From Candidatus Methylacidiphilales bacterium (GTDB lineage Bacteria > Pseudomonadota > Gammaproteobacteria > JASGCS01), in contig JASGCS010000008.1 in the NCBI GenBank assembly GCA_030054035.1, positions 1 to 34,700 of the forward strand: 34,700 nt of DNA, read 5' to 3'. Of this stretch, positions 6,574 through 14,874 are shown in pieces. How positions within the stretch are numbered: position 1 is the stretch's first letter; each line of letters starts with the position of its first letter. A program made the position numbers and the translations under genes. The notes beneath the pieces were generated by a model, which saw only the letters and a list, made by a program, of their open reading frames with translations, did not search any database and was not told where the DNA came from.

Positions 6574-7410
6574 ATGCAAAAACAAACTTTCCAAGGCTCT
6601 GGGTTAGGGTTACGCAGAGGGTTTATGGAAGAGCTATCAACCAAATCATTTAAAAAAACTATTGATTTTTTTGAGATAGCACCAGAAAATTGGATTGATA
6701 TAGGAGGATCCTTAGCAATTCTTTTTCATGAATACACAGAAAAGTATCCGTTCATTGCCCACGGACTTTCCTTATCAATAGGATCTCCAGCTCCATTAAA
6801 TATCGCTCTTGTAAAAGAGATTAAAACCTTCCTATCAGATTATAAAATTAAGTTATACAGCGAGCACTTAAGTTGGTGCGCAGATGAATCACAGTTATTT
6901 GACTTATTACCGATCCCTTTTACCATAGAGGCTGCCAAACACACTGCTAAACGCATTGCCCAAGTTCAAGATATCCTAGGAAAACAAATCGCGATTGAAA
7001 ACTCTTCTTATTATCTTGCTCCAGGGCAACACCTAAAAGAAATAGAATTCCTAAAAGAAGTGCTTGAGCAATCGGATTGTCTATTGCTCTTAGACATTAA
7101 TAATATTTATGTTAATTCTGTTAACCACGGTTACGATGCTAAGGCATTTATAGACGCAATTCCAACAGAGAGAATCGCGTACGCACATATTGCTGGTCAT
7201 TGGAAAAAGAAAAAAAACTTAATTATTGACACCCACGGCAGTGCAGTAATTGAGCCGGTATGGGATTTATTGGCATACGCCTACAACATCCATGGTTTGT
7301 TTCCAACGCTCCTAGAGAGAGATTTTGATTTTCCACCTTTACAAGAATTACTTACAGAGGTTTCAAAAATTAAAAATCTACAACATACCCATGCCTATGC
7401 AAACACTTAA
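6574..7410 (+). CDS. DUF692 multinuclear-iron RiPP maturase (BufB/HvfB/MbnB family)
   Basis: A cytoplasmic TIM-barrel oxidase that modifies cysteines of the bufferin-type precursor. Relatives MbnB, BufB and HvfB use two or three iron atoms. The conserved metal-ligand segments are all present: HGLSLSIG (His63), YSEHLSW (Glu97/His98), IENSS (Glu142), LLDINN (Asp174), HIAGHW (His205), DTHG (Asp219/His221) and LLERD (Glu248). The 278-residue length is typical. It follows the precursor gene across a hairpin and precedes the other operon members with overlaps or short gaps. The exact chemistry on EGSCG, as opposed to EGKCG, motifs is not known from sequence. The start lacks a Shine-Dalgarno. Confidence 0.9.
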   Translation: MQKQTFQGSGLGLRRGFMEELSTKSFKKTIDFFEIAPENWIDIGGSLAILFHEYTEKYPFIAHGLSLSIGSPAPLNIALVKEIKTFLSDYKIKLYSEHLSWCADESQLFDLLPIPFTIEAAKHTAKRIAQVQDILGKQIAIENSSYYLAPGQHLKEIEFLKEVLEQSDCLLLLDINNIYVNSVNHGYDAKAFIDAIPTERIAYAHIAGHWKKKKNLIIDTHGSAVIEPVWDLLAYAYNIHGLFPTLLERDFDFPPLQELLTEVSKIKNLQHTHAYANT

Positions 7411-8899
7411 TGAGTTAATATTTCTTGCATCAAATTTTATCACCATCGTTGTTAGTGTAGGTGTTGTTGTACTTATTGTCACGGTGATCACTCTGTATAT
7501 CAAAGATCGCACACAAACCAGTCACGCTATTCTGCGCAATTATCCAGTGATTGGGAGATTCCGGTACTACTTTGAACATTTAGGTGAATTTTTTAGACAG
7601 TATTTCTTTTCTTTGGATCGAGACGAAATGCCCTTTAACCGCTCCGAACGATCTTGGGTGTATCGCTCTGCGAAAAAAATTGATAATACCATTGCATTTG
7701 GTTCAACCAGAAGAATTGATGAAGATGGAACAATCCTTTTTGCTAATAATCAAACGCCAATTTTAGATAGCGAAGCGCTACCTACCCCTCCAGTCACAAT
7801 TGGAAGTTATTGTAAAAACCCTTATCAAACTGCATCATTGGTCAATATCTCCGCTATGTCATTTGGTGCAATATCTGAACCTGCAGTGCTTGCTTTAAGT
7901 AAAGGGGCAAAAAAATGTGGTTGCTGGTTTAACACTGGTGAAGGTGGGCTTTCACCTCATCATCTTGCAGGTGGATGCGATATTATATTTCAAATTGGCA
8001 CAGCTAAATATGGCGTAAGAGAACTAGATGGCTCACTTTCAAAAACAAAATTGCAATCTATCGCCGCAATACCCGAAGTTAAAATGTTTGAATTAAAATT
8101 GAGTCAAGGTGCCAAACCTGGTAAAGGCGGAATATTACCAGCAATTAAAATTACTCAAGAAGTTGCGGATATCAGAGGTATTGAAGTTGGCAAGGATTCC
8201 ATAAGTCCAAATCGCCATCTAGAAATTAAATCTGTAAATGAATTATTAGATTTTATTTCTATGATCAGAGATGTAACTGGGAAACCTGTTGGTATCAAAA
8301 CTGTACTCGGCGAATACGAATGGATTCAGGAATTATGTGAAAAAATTCTACAACGCGGGCAGGAATACGCTCCAGACTTTATTACCCTTGATAGCACAGA
8401 TGGTGGTAGCGGAGCGGCGCCTATGAGCCTCATGGACTATGTCGGACTACCGATCCGAGAAACTGTTCCACAAACTGTCAATATTCTCTTAGAGGCAAAT
8501 CTGAAAAAAAGAATAATGGTCTGTGCCTCAGGTAAATTAATCACGCCAGACAAAGTAGCATGGGCCTACGCGCTTGGAGCAGATTTTGTAAATACCGCAC
8601 GAGGCTTTATGTTCGCGCTAGGTTGTATTCAATCATTAAAATGCAATTTAAACACCTGCCCAACTGGTATCACCACCCACGATAAAAAATTGCAACGCGG
8701 ACTGAACCCAACTGACAAAGCTGAACGAGTAGCCAATTATGCGAGAGGGCTTTCAAAAGAGGTAGAAACGATTTCTCATTCTTGCGGAGTTGCTCACCCA
8801 CGACTACTGAGAAGAAAACATGTTAGACTACTGAGACGCTTCGGACCGTCACTTCGCTTAGATGAGATTAGACCCTACCCAAAAAACACTTCAATGTAA
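7391..8899 (+). CDS. Membrane-anchored FMN/3Fe-4S glutamate-synthase-like protein
   Basis: Resembles the synthase half of glutamate synthase (GltS/GltB2 domain), a flavin and iron-sulphur TIM barrel. An N-terminal transmembrane helix (about residues 10-37) is followed by the conserved stretch with RNYPVIGRFRYYFEHLGEF. Then come the barrel with STDGGSGAAP and the cluster motif C-x5-C-x4-C at 8624-8659 (CIQSLKCNLNTC). The glutaminase domain of true GltB is absent. Such stand-alone proteins are widespread, and their reaction is mostly unproven. The frame is open from 7325, but starts at 7391 or 7397 leave only a 14-20 bp overlap with the maturase and place the membrane helix at the N-terminus. 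It sits inside the bufferin operon, which suggests but does not prove a linked role. Confidence 0.85.
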   Translation: MPMQTLNELIFLASNFITIVVSVGVVVLIVTVITLYIKDRTQTSHAILRNYPVIGRFRYYFEHLGEFFRQYFFSLDRDEMPFNRSERSWVYRSAKKIDNTIAFGSTRRIDEDGTILFANNQTPILDSEALPTPPVTIGSYCKNPYQTASLVNISAMSFGAISEPAVLALSKGAKKCGCWFNTGEGGLSPHHLAGGCDIIFQIGTAKYGVRELDGSLSKTKLQSIAAIPEVKMFELKLSQGAKPGKGGILPAIKITQEVADIRGIEVGKDSISPNRHLEIKSVNELLDFISMIRDVTGKPVGIKTVLGEYEWIQELCEKILQRGQEYAPDFITLDSTDGGSGAAPMSLMDYVGLPIRETVPQTVNILLEANLKKRIMVCASGKLITPDKVAWAYALGADFVNTARGFMFALGCIQSLKCNLNTCPTGITTHDKKLQRGLNPTDKAERVANYARGLSKEVETISHSCGVAHPRLLRRKHVRLLRRFGPSLRLDEIRPYPKNTSM

Positions 8900-8914
8900 A
8901 ATAACAATACCAAC

Positions 8915-9532
8915 ATGAAACTTTTACCACAGCTTATTTTTTTTATTAGTAACATTAAATTATTTATTTTTAAATTTGATTGGATAGCACCTCTACTCTG
9001 TAGAATTTATCTGGTGCCTATTTTTTGGAGTGCCGGTATCAAAAAATTTAATTCTTTTGAAAGCATTGTCTATTGGTTTGGTGAAGGTGGTCTTGACCTC
9101 CCCGCTCCTCAGCTAATGGCATTTTTAGCCACAGCAAGTGAATTAGTTGGAGCAATTTTTCTCACCTTAGGCTTTGCTACTAGATTGATCTGTATACCAC
9201 TTTCCTTTACTATGATTGTTGCTGCAGTTACTGTGCATTGGCAGTATGGATGGCAGGCAATTCTAGACCCAGGATCACCTTTTGCTCCTCCTTATGCCGA
9301 TGAAGGTATTGAAAGATTAGAAAAAGCAAGGGAGATATTGGACACACATGGTAATTATGACTGGCTGACCGAAACTGGAAATTTAGTTATCCTTAATAAT
9401 GGTATAGAATTTGCAGCAACGTATTTACTTCTCCTCATAGTGCTGATAACCATTGGTGGAGGGAGATATGTCAGTGCTGACTACTGGATTTTTAAAGCGT
9501 TTGTTTCCTACTATCAAAGAAAAAGCGGTTAA
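8915..9532 (+). CDS. DoxX family membrane protein (BufD/HvfD-like)
   Basis: An inner-membrane protein of 205 residues with about four hydrophobic helices (near residues 25-45, 65-90, 92-108 and 165-185). The RIYLVPIFWSAGIKKFNSFES opening and the FLATASELVGAIFLTLGFATR segment are typical of DoxX. A hydrophilic loop of about 50 residues lies between the third and fourth helices. DoxX proteins accompany DUF692/DUF2063 pairs in many bufferin-type operons, where a role in redox or export is presumed but not established. It is 15 bp after the glutamate-synthase-like gene and 12 bp before the DUF2063 gene. Confidence 0.85.
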   Translation: MKLLPQLIFFISNIKLFIFKFDWIAPLLCRIYLVPIFWSAGIKKFNSFESIVYWFGEGGLDLPAPQLMAFLATASELVGAIFLTLGFATRLICIPLSFTMIVAAVTVHWQYGWQAILDPGSPFAPPYADEGIERLEKAREILDTHGNYDWLTETGNLVILNNGIEFAATYLLLLIVLITIGGGRYVSADYWIFKAFVSYYQRKSG

Positions 9533-9544
9533 GGGATTTCAAAT

Positions 9545-10315
9545 ATGCATTTTGCAATTTTGCAGAGAAATATAGCACGATATCTGCGCACTAAAAATAC
9601 TAAAGGAATCCCAAAAAAACTACTGGGTGAACGCTTAGAGATCTATCGCGAATTAGTTGTTAGTAACATAGAGTCATTTATTGATACGAGATTTCCTATT
9701 TGTGCATCTATGCTCGGAAATAAAAAATGGAGAAGCTTAGTGCTCAGTTTTATCGCCGAACATCCAATTTCCTCACCTTATTTTCACCAAATCCCTACAG
9801 AATTTCTTTTATACCTAAATAAACAACCTCTGAAACAACTCCCTCCCTATCTTTTAGAGTTAGCGCATTACGAATGGGTAGAGCTTGCTATTCTTACCTC
9901 TAAAAACACCCCACTTCCTGCTTTTAAAAAGAAAATTAAGTTAGACAAACCAGTCGTTCTAGTCCCAATTTCACAAATTTATCTCTACCGTTTTCCAGTA
10001 CATACATTTACCACCAAGATGTATAAATCTGCTGTCATAAAAAGACAAACAAAATCGGCACGTACTACACCGATACACCTCGTTATGTTTAGAAAAATAG
10101 ATTATACACTTGGGGTAAGAGAAGTTACTGCCGCAATGGCTTTACTTATTAACGCATGTATTCAGACGCCAAAAAAAATCCTCCATCGCCATATCCTTAC
10201 AATAGCTAAAACAATGAATATCCAGCAAGACCAATGTAAACAATTTGAAAATCAAGCGATGCAAAACTTACTCACTTTACAGCGAGAAGGTTTGATTTTA
10301 GGTTCTAAAAGTTAA
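9545..10315 (+). CDS. DUF2063 RiPP maturase partner (BufC/HvfC family)
   Basis: The partner protein of DUF692 maturases, thought to recognise the precursor and present it to the iron enzyme. The N-terminal domain carries the family signature: ERLEIYRELVVSNIESFID, then FPICASMLG, KKWRSLV and EHPISSPYFHQIPTEFLLYL over roughly residues 35-100. The rest is a winged-helix-like C-terminal region. The 256-residue length is normal. An AGGGA Shine-Dalgarno precedes the ATG. It ends the operon; its stop overlaps the convergent outer-membrane protein gene by 4 bp. Confidence 0.88.
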   Translation: MHFAILQRNIARYLRTKNTKGIPKKLLGERLEIYRELVVSNIESFIDTRFPICASMLGNKKWRSLVLSFIAEHPISSPYFHQIPTEFLLYLNKQPLKQLPPYLLELAHYEWVELAILTSKNTPLPAFKKKIKLDKPVVLVPISQIYLYRFPVHTFTTKMYKSAVIKRQTKSARTTPIHLVMFRKIDYTLGVREVTAAMALLINACIQTPKKILHRHILTIAKTMNIQQDQCKQFENQAMQNLLTLQREGLILGSKS

Positions 10316-10887
10316 AAAGTAGCGCCGAAACTAATAAAAGGACCTTCATACAGTCTTATACTTTTAGATTTTACTGGCAATACTGTGACATTTTTGTATC
10401 CGAAAGAAAATGTGGCTGAAGGAAGAAACTGCACCTTGAAGCCTACTGCTGTTTCAGAGTAGCGTTCAAGCGTGTTAAAAGAAAAAACATTTGGAGATGC
10501 AATAACATCGGCATAGAGTTGAATAGGTGTGTCCATCGTCGCAACATACGCAAATCGTAATTGAATGCCTGCGAACCATGATTGATCAAAGGTAGGTGCT
10601 TTTTTATAATTCTTTAAATATAACGCACCAATCTTCATTCCCACACCAAAATTAAATTTTTCTTCTTGGCCAACAATGTCACCTTCGGCAAGTACAGAAA
10701 AATGTCCGATGATATCTTTATGCTCATTATAGGTAAACCCTAATTCCAGAGATGCGCCACTAAAATTGGTGCTTTGCTCGATAAGATAATCTACACCTGC
10801 ATACTTGTCACTAACAACAATACCAAGACCCGCAGCACCTACCTGCATTGACGCCAACATTAAAACAACTGTAATAATTTTTTTCAT
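10312..10887 (-). CDS. Outer-membrane beta-barrel protein, possibly YfaZ-like
   Basis: A 191-residue exported protein. The frame is open to 10968, but the internal ATG at 10887 begins a clean signal peptide (MKKIITVVLMLASMQVGAAG, cleavage near residue 19), so this start is chosen. The mature part alternates polar and hydrophobic residues in beta-strand fashion and ends in a terminal Phe (SFGATF), the usual outer-membrane insertion signal. The segment with RYSETAVGFKVQFLP recalls the YfaZ family, but that link is tentative. A perfect extended -10 (TGT-TATAAT) ends six bases before the ATG, with no clear Shine-Dalgarno. It is monocistronic and convergent with the DUF2063 gene. Confidence 0.7.
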   Translation of the reverse strand: MKKIITVVLMLASMQVGAAGLGIVVSDKYAGVDYLIEQSTNFSGASLELGFTYNEHKDIIGHFSVLAEGDIVGQEEKFNFGVGMKIGALYLKNYKKAPTFDQSWFAGIQLRFAYVATMDTPIQLYADVIASPNVFSFNTLERYSETAVGFKVQFLPSATFSFGYKNVTVLPVKSKSIRLYEGPFISFGATF

Positions 10888-10893
10888 AGGCTC

Positions 10894-10902
10894 ATTATAA
10901 CA
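10894..10902 (-). promoter_or_regulatory. Putative leaderless extended -10 promoter of the barrel gene
   Basis: The minus strand reads TGT-TATAAT, then GAGCCT, then the ATG at 10887. A TTGTGT 16 bases upstream of the TATAAT could serve as -35. Start-site geometry again places +1 at the ATG. Confidence 0.5.
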
Positions 10903-11001
10903 AAATAAACTACAGACACAAGGATGGAATGTGGCCAAATCCTCTAAATAAGATTCAGTAAAAACCAAAGAGTTAATGCAATAAAATAGCCTTATAGCCC
11001 T

Positions 11002-12225
11002 ATGATAAATATGAAAAAAGAAATTGAGATAAATAAAGAACGGCTCACTTACCTCATAGAGTTATTCAAGATGAATGTGGGCGATCTTCACGAACTGATC
11101 TCAAAAAACGGCAACAACCCCAGAAAAAAAAGTTTACATATTTCAGACATATACCCTGAAAACAGCATAATAAAACTCAGCATATTAAAACAAATAGACA
11201 AAATATTCAAGAAAGGTCTACATTTCTACACCAACCCAGATCCATGCGATAAATCAACTCATGAGAGTGTTTTTTTCAGGACCCCAACGCTCAATACAAA
11301 ACTTGAACATCAAGATTACGCAAAGATACTAGAACTTGAGGAGGACATTAATCACATTAATCATCTCTTAACCATTTGCGATATTCCCTTAACGCGGATA
11401 CTTAGAAAACAGAAATATACGGATGACCCAGTAACAATTGCTGAGTTAGTAAGAGATAAACTAAAAATAGGAAATGATCGTCTCACCAATAATCAGTATA
11501 AAAATAAACTTCTTAATTTTACTAACGCATTGGCAAAATTCGATATACCTGTAATTGAATTTATTGAACACCCTACTATTAAATATAAAACAAACTTTGA
11601 AGGATTGACTATCTCAAACTTTTTAATAATTAAACATAATACGATTTCAAAAAAAAGAGAGATTTTTACTCTTGCCCATGAACTAGGACACTACATCCTC
11701 AATCAAGAAGCATTTGATAATTCATTCAACTGCGAACCACAACAAGATATAGAACGATGGTGTAATACTTTTGCAATTAATCTATTGTTAAGCAATGATT
11801 CCAAGAAAAGCTTAGGACTAATACGATCATTTAATGCAGACACAGCTTCACTTATAAATAATATATCCAATATTGATGGTGTAAGTGAATTAGCAATTTA
11901 CCTTTATTTATATACAAATAATATTATCAGCTGGGATAATTATATCGAGCATAGAAATAGGGTAGATCAAATAATTAAAGATAAAAAAGAGAAACAAAAT
12001 AAAAAATTAAAAAGTAACAGTGATAAAACCTTCGGTAGAATTGCAAAACCTATACAATCTGAGATTGTTGAGAGGGCTTACCGTATGGCATATCTTCAAG
12101 GTGCAATTGAAGAATATGAAGTGGTGCAGTATTTCAAACCTAACATTTCAGAAATTCAGCGAGGTTTTTTTGATAATTTTATCTACGGCACACCGATGAT
12201 TTCTACTAAAAAGAAAGCCGCATAA
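11002..12225 (+). CDS. ImmA/IrrE family zinc metallopeptidase
   Basis: A cytoplasmic COG2856-type protease, 407 residues. The zinc site is HELGH at residues 226-230 with a downstream Glu251 in IERWCNTFAINLLL, the expected arrangement for ImmA/IrrE. The N-terminal 60 residues may be a degenerate helix-turn-helix, and SVFFRTPTLN with the following helix resembles the linker of XRE-plus-ImmA proteins. Such proteases cleave repressors or act as antitoxins. The PIN-like gene starts 14 bp downstream, a known pairing. Codon use looks even more AT-rich than the neighbours, hinting at acquisition. The start could also be the ATG at 11011; neither has a Shine-Dalgarno. Confidence 0.85.
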   Translation: MINMKKEIEINKERLTYLIELFKMNVGDLHELISKNGNNPRKKSLHISDIYPENSIIKLSILKQIDKIFKKGLHFYTNPDPCDKSTHESVFFRTPTLNTKLEHQDYAKILELEEDINHINHLLTICDIPLTRILRKQKYTDDPVTIAELVRDKLKIGNDRLTNNQYKNKLLNFTNALAKFDIPVIEFIEHPTIKYKTNFEGLTISNFLIIKHNTISKKREIFTLAHELGHYILNQEAFDNSFNCEPQQDIERWCNTFAINLLLSNDSKKSLGLIRSFNADTASLINNISNIDGVSELAIYLYLYTNNIISWDNYIEHRNRVDQIIKDKKEKQNKKLKSNSDKTFGRIAKPIQSEIVERAYRMAYLQGAIEEYEVVQYFKPNISEIQRGFFDNFIYGTPMISTKKKAA

Positions 12226-12239
12226 TCCATTTAGATACT

Positions 12240-12773
12240 ATGCATATTATTGATACAAGCAGTCTAATAAGTTACTGTGACTACTATCTTCCTTTAGATT
12301 TCAAAAAACTGCTCAGTAATTTTCTAAAAGAAAAAATTGAGAGCAAGGATATTCTACTAATAGATAAAGTGATTGATGAGTCAAGAAAGACTCGTAATGG
12401 CGTAGTAATAAAAAATTTACAATTTATAAACAACGATACATTAGGTATAAAGACTATTATTACAAAAGAAGACCATGAATTGATTGCCACCAATTTTCTT
12501 AATAAGAAGTTAGTGCCTATTAATAGCAAAGTAAACTACATCACAGAAAAAAATAATTACATTAATACAGCCGATCCTGCATTAATATTATACGCAAGAA
12601 AGAACAACTACACTATAATAACTGAAGAGCAAAGTAATAATTCAAACTATAAAAAGATATTCAACAAGATTCCAACTATATGTGCTTCATTAAAAATTAA
12701 TTGTATTTCTATGGCAAATTATTTAAAAGATAATTCAACTTTAAAATTGGGACATTTCAATATTGCAGAATAA
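12240..12773 (+). CDS. PIN-like protein, DUF4411 type (putative toxin)
   Basis: A 177-residue protein resembling DUF4411, a PIN-like RNase family. Acidic residues expected for a PIN active site are visible: Asp5 in MHIIDTSS, Glu47 in VIDESRK and Asp112 in TADPALILYA. ITEEQ and the closing IPTICASLKINCISM fit the DUF4411 C-terminus. In many genomes DUF4411 genes sit next to ImmA/IrrE proteases, as here (14 bp gap), and are predicted type II toxins or RNA-cleaving effectors. The composition is very AT-rich with many Asn and Lys residues. RNase activity is inferred from the fold only. Confidence 0.75.
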   Translation: MHIIDTSSLISYCDYYLPLDFKKLLSNFLKEKIESKDILLIDKVIDESRKTRNGVVIKNLQFINNDTLGIKTIITKEDHELIATNFLNKKLVPINSKVNYITEKNNYINTADPALILYARKNNYTIITEEQSNNSNYKKIFNKIPTICASLKINCISMANYLKDNSTLKLGHFNIAE

Positions 12774-12815
12774 ACAAAAAGATATTAAAACATATACTCA
12801 CTATTGAAGAAAAGA

Positions 12816-13790
12816 ATGAACGATCAAAGAAAGAATGCCTTAGCGACTTGGGTTGATGCCTGTTTTGGCATACCATGCTCCCTGCTCCCTGCGAGTGAAG
12901 ATGCAAGTTTCAGAAAATATTATCGGCTAACACTTCCCACAGGCGCTACTTACATTGCAGTTGATTCACCCCCAGATAAAGAAAAAAATCATGCGTGGCT
13001 ACAAGCTCAAGCTGATTTACTAGCTATTGGGTGTCGTGTTCCTTTAGTAAAATTTTGCAACCTTCGTGAAGGATTTCTTATCATCAGCGACCTTGGTACT
13101 CAGCAATATCTTTCTGCATACACAACTGAGTCATACCCTGTTTTAATTGAACAAGCTATTGACCAACTTTTAACTATTCAACAGGGAGTGCCGAGCAACC
13201 ATTATCAACCCTATGATGAAACATTACTAAGACAAGAACTAATGATATTCCCAGAATGGTACCTCAATAAATACTGCAAAAGGACTTTAAACAATGCTGA
13301 AGAAAAACAATGGCAAGAAATAATTGATTTTATTATTGCACGATGCGTCTCACAGCCAAAAGTCTGGGTGCACCGAGATTACCATTCTAGAAATCTAATG
13401 GTCATTGCAGATAGTTCTCAGCCTGGTATTATTGATTTTCAAGATGCTGTACAAGGTGCGATTACCTACGATATAGTATCATTGCTAAGGGATTGTTACT
13501 ACGCCTGTCCTAAAGAACTTGAGCAACAAATTCTAGATAAGGTATTTAGTCTCTGGCAAGAGAAGCTAAACATTAAAGCCTCACACCAAGAATTACAGTC
13601 CATGTATGAGATTAGCGGAATACAACGACACCTAAAAGCAACTGGTATATTTGCGAGATTATATATTCGTGATGGCAAATCTGGCTACCTTAAAGACATA
13701 CCTCGCACACTTCAATACATACAAAATAGTCTCGTGCATTTCCCACAGCTCAAGGCGCTAGCTGCATTTTGTCAAGTCACACCTTCGTGA
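12816..13790 (+). CDS. amgK: N-acetylmuramate/N-acetylglucosamine kinase AmgK
   Basis: An aminoglycoside-phosphotransferase-fold kinase that phosphorylates MurNAc (and GlcNAc) at the anomeric position, the first step of the fosfomycin-bypass peptidoglycan recycling route. The catalytic loop is HRDYHSRN (from His186) and the metal site is IIDFQDA; both are characteristic of AmgK. The 324-residue length is typical. ATG 12816 is preferred because GAAG lies six bases upstream; an in-frame TTG at 12804 is possible. Its usual partner murU is normally adjacent, but here it lies 3.2 kb away at 17026, beyond two opposite-strand genes. Confidence 0.88.
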   Translation: MNDQRKNALATWVDACFGIPCSLLPASEDASFRKYYRLTLPTGATYIAVDSPPDKEKNHAWLQAQADLLAIGCRVPLVKFCNLREGFLIISDLGTQQYLSAYTTESYPVLIEQAIDQLLTIQQGVPSNHYQPYDETLLRQELMIFPEWYLNKYCKRTLNNAEEKQWQEIIDFIIARCVSQPKVWVHRDYHSRNLMVIADSSQPGIIDFQDAVQGAITYDIVSLLRDCYYACPKELEQQILDKVFSLWQEKLNIKASHQELQSMYEISGIQRHLKATGIFARLYIRDGKSGYLKDIPRTLQYIQNSLVHFPQLKALAAFCQVTPS

Positions 13791-13851
13791 ATTTAAGAAG
13801 CCCAGCGCCGCATTTTTGTTAAAATATCCGGAATGGATATAATAAGACATT

Positions 13852-13885
13852 AAAAAATGCGACACATCATACCACTGTGTCGCAT
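13852..13885 (-). terminator. Rho-independent terminator after the metallophosphoesterase gene
   Basis: ATGCGACAC (13857-13865) pairs with GTGTCGCAT (13877-13885), a 9-bp stem with an 11-base loop. Read on the minus strand, the stem runs into TTTTTT (A-run 13852-13857), the classic intrinsic terminator layout. It lies 24 bp after the stop of the metallophosphoesterase gene. On the plus strand the tract after the stem is C/T mixed, so termination of amgK transcripts there would be weaker. Confidence 0.8.
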
Positions 13886-13909
13886 CTCTCACAAATTATT
13901 ACTATGCAG

Positions 13910-14860
13910 CTAAACGCTTACTGCCCCTCTTTGAAAGGTATAGTTTTTCGCAACGCCGATAGGTTCTTTCTTTTGAATTTTTAATTTCATGGAAAGTTCA
14001 GCTTGTGAATTAACTTCTATTAATTGCCAACTCGTGCTTGCAAGATGTTCACGCGATGAGTCTAAATAAGTAGGACTTATCGATTGAAGGTATCTTTTTT
14101 CAATGCCGTAGGTTGACCATGCAGTAGATACTCCTGAACTATGTATCACAGCATCTACTTTAAACTGTAGCTGTTGATGAACATGCCCAAAAAATACCGA
14201 CGCTTTATTAAAGGTTGTTAATAACGATTGTACGATATGCCCATCTGAGTTAAACGAACTATCATCAATGTTTTTTACATTAACGAGTGGAAGGTGTGAA
14301 ATTAACACTACTTCCGTTTCTTTTGACACTTTAGACAAGTCGTTGTGCAACCATTCAAGTTGAGGTTTGGCAATGATAAACTTACCAGTCTGATCGCTTT
14401 TCATTATTGAATTAATCACAACAAAATGAACATTTTTGTGATCAAAACTATAATAATCATCGCCAAAATGATCTTTCCACATTGCTCCACTTGCATCATG
14501 CAGACAATCATGCTCGCCGATTGCAAAATAGATTGGTTTTTGTAATTGTGAAAGTATCTCTTTCACACGCGAGAACTCTTCTGGCTTCCCTGTGTGAGTA
14601 AGATCTCCTCCAACAATCACAAAATCTACTTGGTCAGACTTTTGATTGAGTTGCTTTACTGCTTCTACTAAACTGGTATCCCATTTTTTAATAAAAGTAC
14701 CGTCTGGCTCAGAAGCAATATGGGTATCGGATATAAAAGCAAAATTAAATTTATACCCCCCTCTATTGTCTGAACTGGCCATGCCCATTAATGGCACACA
14801 ACTCGCAGATGCAACTAAACCAGTTTGTTTAATAAAATTTCTTCTATTATTATTTTTCAT
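13910..14860 (-). CDS. Tat-exported metallophosphoesterase
   Basis: A calcineurin-like phosphoesterase of 316 residues predicted to act in the periplasm. The N-terminus carries a twin-arginine signal (NRRNFIK at residues 5-11 plus a hydrophobic stretch to about 28). Metal motifs follow in order: SDTHI, GGDLTHTG, GEHD, SHLPL and GHVHQ. The usual GNHD is GEHD here, which I believe occurs in a subfamily of Tat-type members. The substrate is unknown; cyclic nucleotide, phospholipid or nucleotide phosphoesters are all possible. It is 14 bp downstream of the amine oxidase gene on the same strand, so the two are probably co-transcribed and end at the terminator at 13852-13885. Confidence 0.85.
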   Translation of the reverse strand: MKNNNRRNFIKQTGLVASASCVPLMGMASSDNRGGYKFNFAFISDTHIASEPDGTFIKKWDTSLVEAVKQLNQKSDQVDFVIVGGDLTHTGKPEEFSRVKEILSQLQKPIYFAIGEHDCLHDASGAMWKDHFGDDYYSFDHKNVHFVVINSIMKSDQTGKFIIAKPQLEWLHNDLSKVSKETEVVLISHLPLVNVKNIDDSSFNSDGHIVQSLLTTFNKASVFFGHVHQQLQFKVDAVIHSSGVSTAWSTYGIEKRYLQSISPTYLDSSREHLASTSWQLIEVNSQAELSMKLKIQKKEPIGVAKNYTFQRGAVSV

Positions 14861-14874
14861 AATTTCTCTTCCGA

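Noticed and set aside
6075-6594. Two antisense open frames opposite the bufferin precursor, with repetitive Leu/Pro/Ser/Phe translations
   Set aside because: They are complements of the 33-bp sense repeats, which keep all frames open. The sense frame has a promoter, Shine-Dalgarno, signal peptide and family motifs.
7325-7390. Upstream start for the glutamate-synthase-like gene
   Set aside because: It would overlap the DUF692 gene by 86 bp and add 22 charged residues before the membrane helix; starts at 7391/7397 fit better.
10888-10968. N-terminal extension of the barrel protein to the upstream ATG at 10968
   Set aside because: It would bury a clean signal peptide 27 residues inside the protein and would overlap the -10 box at 10894-10902.
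14521-14523. GEHD in place of GNHD in the metallophosphoesterase as evidence of inactivation
   Set aside because: All other metal motifs are intact and GEHD appears, to my knowledge, in a subfamily of Tat-type phosphoesterases, so loss of function is not supported. The coordinates are approximate.
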